Assembly (NCBI GenBank): GCA_963575745.1 | Contig: CAUYUJ010015518.1 | Span: 85,001-149,000 of the forward strand | Length of the DNA: 64,000 bases | Source: Prorocentrum cordatum | Taxonomy: Eukaryota; Sar; Dinophyceae; Prorocentrales; Prorocentraceae | Direction: 5' to 3' | Shown here: one piece after another, positions 57,260 through 64,000 of the stretch | Layout: each line of letters opens with the position of its first letter | Position numbering within the stretch: position 1 is the first letter of the stretch | Notes under the pieces: generated by a model | What the model was told of the DNA's origin: nothing | Database searches by the model: none | Seen by the model: the letters and a program-made list of their open reading frames with translations, nothing else | Position numbers and translations under genes: made by a program

Positions 57260-60200
57260 TCCTTTTACCTAACAGCGAAGACTGATCGGTTTCTAGTGGT
57301 GTCAAAAGAGAGCATCTGATGACTCAGAAGGGAGGTCTGGGCGGTATCCGGACAGCGAGGGCCGGGCTCAGGGCCGGGCTCGTTTTAAGCAAACAGTCGC
57401 ACACTTCGTGCTCTTCGACCTCCCGAAATTCCACTCCCGGGCCACATTGTGAATGCCCGAAGCCAACTGTAGGCCACTTCGTGCTCTACGACTTCCCAGA
57501 ACTCCATTCCTGGGCCACATTTTGGATGCTCGGAGCCTACTGTAAGCCACTTCGTGCTCTTCGACTTCCAGAATTCCATTCCCGGGCCACATTTTGGATG
57601 CTCGGAGCCAACTGTAGGCCACTTCGTGCTCTTCAAGTTCCCAGATCTCCATTCCCGGGCGACATTTTGGATGCCCGGAGCCAACTGTAGGCCACTTCGT
57701 GCTCTACGACTTCCCAGAATTTCATTCCCGGGCCACATTTTGGATGCTCGGAGCCAACTGTAGGCCACTTCGTGCTCTTCGACTTCCCAGATCTCCATTC
57801 CCGGGCTACATTTTGGATGCCCGGAGCCAACTGTAGGCCACCTCGTGCTCTTCGACTTCCCAGAACTCCATTCCCGGGCCACATTTTTGATGCTCGGAGC
57901 CAACTGTAGGCCACTTCGTGCCCTTCGAGGTCCTAGAACCATATTCCCGGGTTACATTTTGAATGCCCAGAGCCAACTTTGCCACTTCGTGTTCTTCGGG
58001 CAATATTTTGCTTATTGGATGTCCCCGTCGTGTCTCTCGCCGCCCGATTGCCGGTTTGTTGCGTTCGTCATCGTGCAGGGCAAGACGGCGGACCCAGGCG
58101 TCATATTGTTACTTAGCAGCTTTTGCTGACAGGTTTCTAGTGGGGTCAAAACAGAGGGGGGTCTGGGCGGGTGCCGGGGAGGAGGGCCGGGAACAGAGCC
58201 GGGCTCGTTTTAAGCCAACAGTCGCACATTTCGTGCTCTTCGACCTCCCAGGATTCAACTCCCGGGCCACATTTTGAATCACCGGAACCGACTGTAGGCC
58301 ACTTCGTGCTCTTCGACTTCCCAGAACTCCATTCCCGGGCCACATTTTGGATGCCCGGAGCCAACTGTAGGCCACTTCGTGCTCTTCGATTTCCGAGATC
58401 TCCATTCCCGGGCGACATTTTGGATGCCCGGAGCCAACTGTAGGCCACTTCGTGCTTTTCGAGTTCCCAGAACTCTATTCCCGGGCCACATTTTGAATGC
58501 CCGGAGTCAACTGTAGGCCACTTCGTGGTCTTCGAGTTCCCAGAATTCCATTCCTGGGCATGATTTTGAATGCCCGGAGCCAACTGTAGGCCATTTCGTG
58601 TTCTTCTAGTTCCCAGAATTCCATCCCGGGCCACATTTTGAATGCTGAGACAGGCTGAGGCTGAGGCTGAAGCAGGCTGAGGCTGAGGCAGGCTGAGGCT
58701 GGCCGAGGCTGCAGGCAGACTGAGGCTGAGGCTGAAGCAGGCTGAGGCTGAGGCAGAGGCAGGCTGAGGCTGAGGCAGGCTGATGCTGAGGCAGGCTGAG
58801 GCTGAGGCTGAGGCTGATGCACGCTGAGGCTGAGGCAGGCTGAGGTTGAGGCCAAGGCTGAAGGCAGACTGAGGCTTTGGCTGAAGCAGGCTGAGGCTGA
58901 GGCTGAGGCTGAGGCAGGCTGAGGCTGAGGCTGAGGCAGGCTGATGCTGAGGCAGGCTGAGGCTGAGGCAGGCTGAGGCTGAGGCTGAGGTTGATGCGCG
59001 CTGAGGCTGAGGCAGGCTGAGGCGGAGGCCGAGGTTGAAGGCAGACTGAGGCTGAGGCTGAAGCAGGCTGAGGCTGAGGCTGAGGCAGGCTGAGGCTGAG
59101 GCTGAGGCTGAGGCTGATGCTGAGGCAGGCTGAGGCTGAGGTTGAGGCTGATGCAGGCTGAGGCTGAGGCAGGCTGAGGCTGAGGCCGAGGCTGAAGGCA
59201 GACTGAGGCTGAGGCTGAAGCAGGCTGAGGCTGAGGCTGAGGCAGGCTGAGGCTGAGGCTGAGGCAGGCTGATGCTGAGGCAGGCTGAGGCTGAGGCTGA
59301 GGCTGATGCAGGCTGAGGCTGAGGCAGGCTGAGGCTGAGGCTGAGGCTGAGGCTGAGGCTGAGGCTGAAGCAGGCTGAGGCTGAGGCTGAGGCAGGCTGA
59401 GGCTGAGGCAGGCTGAGGCTGAGGCTGAGGCAGGCTGAGGCTGAGGCTGTGACTGCGACTGCCGTTGCCACTGCGACTGTCATCGCGAATGCGACTACGA
59501 CTGCGAGAACAGCAGAATTCTACAACTGGATTCTCATCCGAATCTTAAGGGGAATGCTTCCAGATATGCTCCTACACATCGCTGTTAGGTTGCTTTGCCG
59601 GGATAATTACCTAACAGTTTTTGCTGATAGGTTTCTGGTGGTGTCAAAAGAGAGCATCTGGACTCCACAGGAGGGTCTGGGCGGGTGCCGGGGAGGAGGG
59701 CCGGGAACAGAGCCGGGCTCGTTTTAAGCCAACAGTCACACACTTCGTGCTCTTCGACCTCCCAGAACTCCACTCCCGGGCCACATTTTGAATAACCGGA
59801 GCCAACTGTAGGCCACTTCGTGCTCTTCGACTTCCCAGAACTCCATTCCCCGGCCACATTTTGGATGCCCGGAGCCAACTGTAGGCCACTTCGTGCTCTT
59901 CGAGTTCCCAGAACTCCATTCCCGGGCCACATTTTGGATGCCCGGAGCCAACTGTAGGCCACTTCGTGCTCTTCGACTTCCCAGAACTCCATTCCCGGGC
60001 CACATTTTGGATGCCCGGAGCCAACTGTAGGCCACTTCGTGGTCTTCGAGTTCCCAGAACTCCATTCCTGGGCATGATTTTGAATGCCCGGAGCCAACTG
60101 TAGGCCACTTCGTGTTCTTCGAGTTCCCAGAACTCCATTCCCGGGCCACATTTTGAATGCTGAGACAGGCTGAGGCTGAGGCTGAAGGCAGGCTGAGGCT

Positions 60201-62220
60201 GAGGCAGGCTGAGGCTGAGGCCGAGGCTGAAGGCAGACTGAGGCTGAGGCTGAAGCAGGCTGAGGCTGAGGCTGAGGCAGGCTGAGGCTGAGGCTGAGGC
60301 TGATGCTGCAGGCTGAGGCTGAGGCTGAGGCTGATGCAGGCTGAGGCTGAGGCAGGCTGAGGCTGAGGCCGAGGCTGAAGGCAGACTGAGGCTGAGGCTG
60401 AAGCAGGCTGAGGCTGAGGCTGAGGCAGGCTGAGGCTGAGGCTGAGGCAGGCTGAGGCTGAGGCCTGAGGCTGAGGCTGAGGCTGAGGCTGAAGGCTGAG
60501 GCTGAGGCAGAGGCAGGCTGAGGCTGAGGCAGGCTGATGCTGAGGCAGGCTGAGGCTGAGGCTGAGGCTGATGCAGGCTGAGGCTGAGGCAGGCTGAGGC
60601 TGAGGCCGAGGCTGAAGGCAGACTGAGGCTGAGGCTTGAAGGCAGGCTGAGGCTGAGGCAGGCTGAGGCAGGCTGAGGCTGAGGCTGAGGCAGGCTGATG
60701 CTGAGGCAGGCTGAGGCTGAGGCTGATGAGGCAGGCTGAGGCTGAGGCAGGAGGCCGAGGCTGAAGGCAGACTGAGGCTGAGGCTGAAGCAGGCTGAGGA
60801 GGTGAGGCAGGCTGAGGCTGAGGCTGAGGCAGGCTGAGGCTGAGGCTGTGACTGCGACTGCCGTTGCCGCTGCGACTGTCATCGCGAATGCGACTACGAC
60901 TTCGAGAACAGCAGAATTCTACAACTGGATTCTCATCCGAATCTTAAGGGGAATGCTTCCAGATATGCTCCTACACATCGCTGTTAGGTTGCTTTGCCGG
61001 GATAATTACCTAACAGCTTTTGCTGACAGGTTTCTAGTGGGGTCAAAAGAGAGCATCATGACTCCTCAGGGGGGTCTGGGCGGGTGCCGGGGAGGAGAAC
61101 CGGGAATCGTTTTTCGCCAACAGTCACACACTTCGTGCTCTTCGACCTCCCAGAACTCCATTCCCGGGCCACATTCTGGAGAACTGGGAACAGAGCCGGG
61201 CTCGCTTTTCGCCAACAGTCACACACTTCGTGCTCTTCGACCTCCCAGAACTCCATTCCCGGGCCACATTCTGGAGAACCGGGAACAGAGCCGGGCTTGT
61301 TTTTCGTCAACAGTCACACACTTCGTGCTCTTCGACTTCCCAGAACTCCATTCCCGGGCTACATTTTGAGTGCCCGGAGCCAACTGTAGGCCACTTCGTG
61401 CTCTTCGAGTTCCCAGAACTCCATTCCCGGGCCACATTTTGAATGCCCGGAGCCAACTGTAGGCCACTTCGTGCTCTTCGAGTTCCCAGAACTCCATTCC
61501 CGGGCCACATTTTGAATGCCCGGAGCCAACTGTAGGCCACTTCGTGCTCTTCGATTTCCCAGAACTCCATTCCCGGGCCACATTTTGGATGCCCGGAGCC
61601 AACTGTAGGCCACTTCGTGGTCTTCGAGTTCCCAGAACTCCATTCCCGGGCCACATTTTGGATGCCCGGAGCCAACTGTAGGCCACTTCGTGCTCTTCGA
61701 GTTCCCAGAACTCCATTCCTGGGCATGATTTTGAATGCCCGGAGCCAACTGTAGGCCACTTCGTGTTCTTCTAGTTCCCAGAACTTCATTCCTGGGCCAC
61801 ATTTTGAATGCTGAGGCAGGCTGATGCTGCGGCCGAGGCAGGCTGAGGCTGAGGCAGGCTGAGGCTGAGGCCGAGGCTGAAGGCAGACTGAGGCTGAGGC
61901 TGAAGCAGACTGAGGCTGAGGCTGAGGCAGGCTGAGGCTGAGGCTGAGGCTGATGCTGCTGAGGCTGAGGCAGGCTGAGGCTGAGGCTGAGGCTGATGCA
62001 GGCTGAGGCTGAGGCAGGCTGAGGCTGAGGCCGAGGCTGAAGGCAGACTGAGGCTGAGGCTGAAGCAGGCTGAGGCTGAGGCTGAGGCAGGCTGAGGCTG
62101 AGGCTGAGGCTGAGGCTGAGGCTGAGACTTTTGCTGCGACTCTGCGAATCTACGACTAGAGGGGAATCTGCTTTCAGATATGCTTCCACATATCGCTGTT
62201 AGGTTGCTTTGCCGGGATAT
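57260..62220 (+). repeat. ~1.4-kb higher-order repeat (73-bp units + GGCTGA tracts)
   Basis: Each large unit has three parts. First, a ~200-base module (TTTGCTGACAGGTTTCTAGT, GGGTCAAAAGAGAGCATC, GGGTCTGGGCGGGTGCC) near 57285, 58125, 59620 and 61018. Second, a run of ~73-bp units (CCACTTCGTGCTCTTCGA, CCATTCCCGGGCCACATTTT, GGAGCCAACTGTAGG). Third, a (GGCTGA)n tract (58640-59445, 60160-60845, 61805-62128). A unique join (GAATTCTACAACTGGATTCT) at 59515 and 60914 gives a 1.40-kb period. Frames through it are stop-free repeats. Confidence 0.9.
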
Positions 62221-62289
62221 TTTTTCCCCATATCCTAAGATGGGGTTCTTGTTATTACTTGGACGCCTCCTACTCCTTCTCCTCCCTCC

Positions 62290-62595
62290 TCCTCTTTTCT
62301 CCTCCCCTCCTGTCGGACTTACTCATACTCACACTTGCTCATACACAGACTTACTCATACTACTCACACCCAGACGTACTCATACACAGACTCACTCATA
62401 CCCAGACTTACTCATACACAGTATTAGTCATACTCAGACTTACTCATACCCAGACGTACACATACACAGACTTTCTCATACACAGACCTACTCATACCCA
62501 GACTTACTCATACACAGACTTACTCATACACAGACTTACTCATACTCAGGCATACTCATACTCAGACCTACTCATACTCAGACTTACTCAACACA
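62290..62595 (+). repeat. (ACTCATACACAG)n 12-bp tandem repeat
   Basis: ACTCATACACAG and ACTCATACCCAG / ACTTACTCATACTCAG variants, period 12-18. Confidence 0.85.
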
Positions 62596-62599
62596 CATC

Positions 62600-63075
62600 A
62601 GATTTGGAGGATGTCTCAAGCGGGGCGCTGGTTTCAGCACCCCTAAGGGGAGCCGCCAGGGGTGGTTGCACGGGCTCGTTCGCGGCCATTTTGTGGGGAT
62701 GTCTCAGGCGGTTTGCTTGTTTCTGGGCCCAACATCCTTCGCTTGGAGAGCAGATTGTGAGGATGTCTCAGGCGGGGCGCTGGTTTCAGCACCCCTAAGG
62801 GGAGCCGCCAGGGGTGGTTGCACGGGCTCGTTCGCGGCCATTTTGTGGGGATGTCTCAGGCGGTTTGCTTGTTTCTGGGCCCAACATCCTTCGCTTGGAG
62901 AGCAGATTGTGAGGATGTCTCAGGCGGGGCGCTGGTTTCAGCACCCCTAAGGGGAGCCGCCAGGGGTGGTTGCACGGGCTCGTTCGCGGCCATTTGTGGG
63001 GATGTCTCAGGCGGTTTGCTTGTTTCTGGGCCCAACATCCTTCGCTTTCGGAGCAGATTTGGAGGATGTCTCGAG
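62600..63075 (+). repeat. Second 152-bp tandem array
   Basis: The marker CGGGGCGCTGGTTTCAGCAC starts at 62621, 62773 and 62925, exactly 152 bases apart; a diverged fourth unit follows. Within each unit CACCCCT...AGGGGTG and CCCCTAAGGGG can form alternative hairpins. The sequence is not that of the 34.5-kb array. Confidence 0.9.
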
Positions 63076-63455
63076 CGAGGCGCTCATTTTCACCCCCCAG
63101 GTGGGCCAGATTTTGAGGATGTCTCGATCGGTTTGCTTGTTTTGGTGGCCAGGCTCGTGGGCGCAGATTCTTTTCAGGATGCCACAGGAGGCTCCAACAG
63201 GCTCCAGGAGGCCCCAGGAGACCACATGAGGTCCCAGGAGGCATCAGGAGGCCACAGAAAGACTCAAGAGGCCACAGGATGTCCCAAGAGGCTCCAGGAG
63301 GCCCCAGGAAGCTCCAGAAGGCTTCAGGAAACCACAGGAGGCCCCAGGAGGCAACAGGAAGCGCCAGGAGGCCTCGGAAGGCAACAGGAGGCCCCGAGAG
63401 GCCCCAGGAGCAGGAGGCCTCAGAAGGCAACAGGAGTGGCTCCAATCCCATGTGT
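63076..63455 (+). repeat. (CAGGAGGCC)n-type repeats
   Basis: CCACAGGAGGCTC / CCCCAGGAGGC units of 9-12 bases at 63180-63435; the type recurs at 63720-63810. Confidence 0.75.
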
Positions 63456-64000
63456 TTTACGTATGCTCCTATCGATTGGGCCTCACCTGGAGCACGATTC
63501 TTTGATGTTCTACGTATGTTTCTATAGATGGTCCTTCTCCTGTGTACACAGTCCTAAATGTTTTACTCATGTTCCTATGTATTGGGCCTCTCCTGGGGCA
63601 CGAGTCCTTGGTGTTTTACGCGTGTTCCTATATATTGCCCTTCTCCTGTGGCTCTAATCCGCAATGTTTTATGTACGTCTGTTGCTATAGATTGCGCCTC
63701 TCCTGGGGCACGAAACCTTCCTAGGAGGTCCCAGGAGGTCCCAAGAGGCTCCTGGAGACCCCAGGAAGCCCCAGTAGGTTTCAGGAGGCCCCAGGAGGCC
63801 CCAGGCTCATGCACAGAGACGCGCTCGTACTACTGAGGCTCATTCACACTCCAATTCATTCGCAGTTAGATTGATGTCCAGACCGTCACAACTGAAGCCC
63901 GTTAATATTCGAAAGCTCTTGCGCCTAGACATTCACGGCGGACAGGTCCATGCGAGTAGATGCACATATGGGGAGCTCCACGCAGTGAATAATTTTGTAT
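63456..64000 (+). repeat. ~53-bp tandem repeat and unique end
   Basis: Five units marked by ATGTTTTACGTATGTTCCTAT-like sequence near 63461, 63503, 63556, 63611 and 63664, alternating with TTGGGCCTCTCCTGGGGCAC. After the CAGGAGG block (63720-63810) the last ~190 bases are unique with no gene. Confidence 0.7.

Overview
The window looks like nuclear DNA of a GC-rich, repeat-dominated protist, most probably a dinoflagellate. This is inferred from the style of its non-LTR retrotransposon proteins, from two reverse-transcriptase relics of other types, and from extreme low-complexity and tandem-repeat content with almost no ordinary genes. I see no rRNA, tRNA, CRISPR array or prokaryotic operon, and no spliced-leader relic that I trust. 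The species cannot be fixed from the sequence.

Layout. 1-5.1 kb: GTC and CTC trinucleotide tracts, one copy of a palindrome-bearing repeat and a ~98-bp tandem array. 5.15-8.5 kb: first array of a nested repeat (family A: ~28-bp subunits in ~400-bp units in 1.1-1.6-kb higher-order units, with a GC hairpin module). 8.5-17.85 kb: simple repeats, one reverse-transcriptase pseudogene (10.85-12.4 kb) and a dispersed repeat. 17.85-33.89 kb: a giant, nearly intact LINE set between two CT microsatellite blocks. 33.9-41.7 kb: CT, 152-bp, TTATC, ~82-bp, GGGCTATA, ~50-bp and GAT repeats. 41.7-46.3 kb: second family A array. 46.3-53.7 kb: dispersed repeats, a second reverse-transcriptase relic (49.26-51.1 kb) and two more copies of the GGGCTATA composite. 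53.9-55.7 and 56.3-56.9 kb: family A fragments in both orientations, bracketing a possible secreted cysteine-rich protein gene (55.71-56.22 kb). 57.3-62.2 kb: a ~1.4-kb higher-order repeat. 62.3-64 kb: short tandem arrays, including a second, unrelated 152-bp array.

The LINE is the centre of interest. ORF1 (856 aa) has a C-terminal coiled coil. ORF2 is about 3,340 aa and carries an apurinic-type endonuclease and a reverse transcriptase behind a ~2,150-residue N-terminal extension that includes an ADP-ribosyltransferase-like motif and a Cys-rich region. ORF3 (770 aa, shifted frame) carries the CCHC knuckle and RNase H that normally finish such a polyprotein. Scattered through all the ORFs, about every 1.1 kb, are 14 (possibly 15) short hairpins that share one architecture: a UUCA or UCCA tetraloop, a 3-bp upper stem, a single bulged C on the 5' arm and a variable but complementary lower stem. 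The lower stems covary, wobble pairs favour the sense RNA, and the motif falls in two different codon frames. It is therefore conserved as RNA (or DNA) structure and not as peptide. I know of no description of such a dispersed hairpin set in a LINE; binding by an element protein (packaging, translation or target-primed reverse transcription) is the leading hypothesis. All folding and motif assignment was done by eye.
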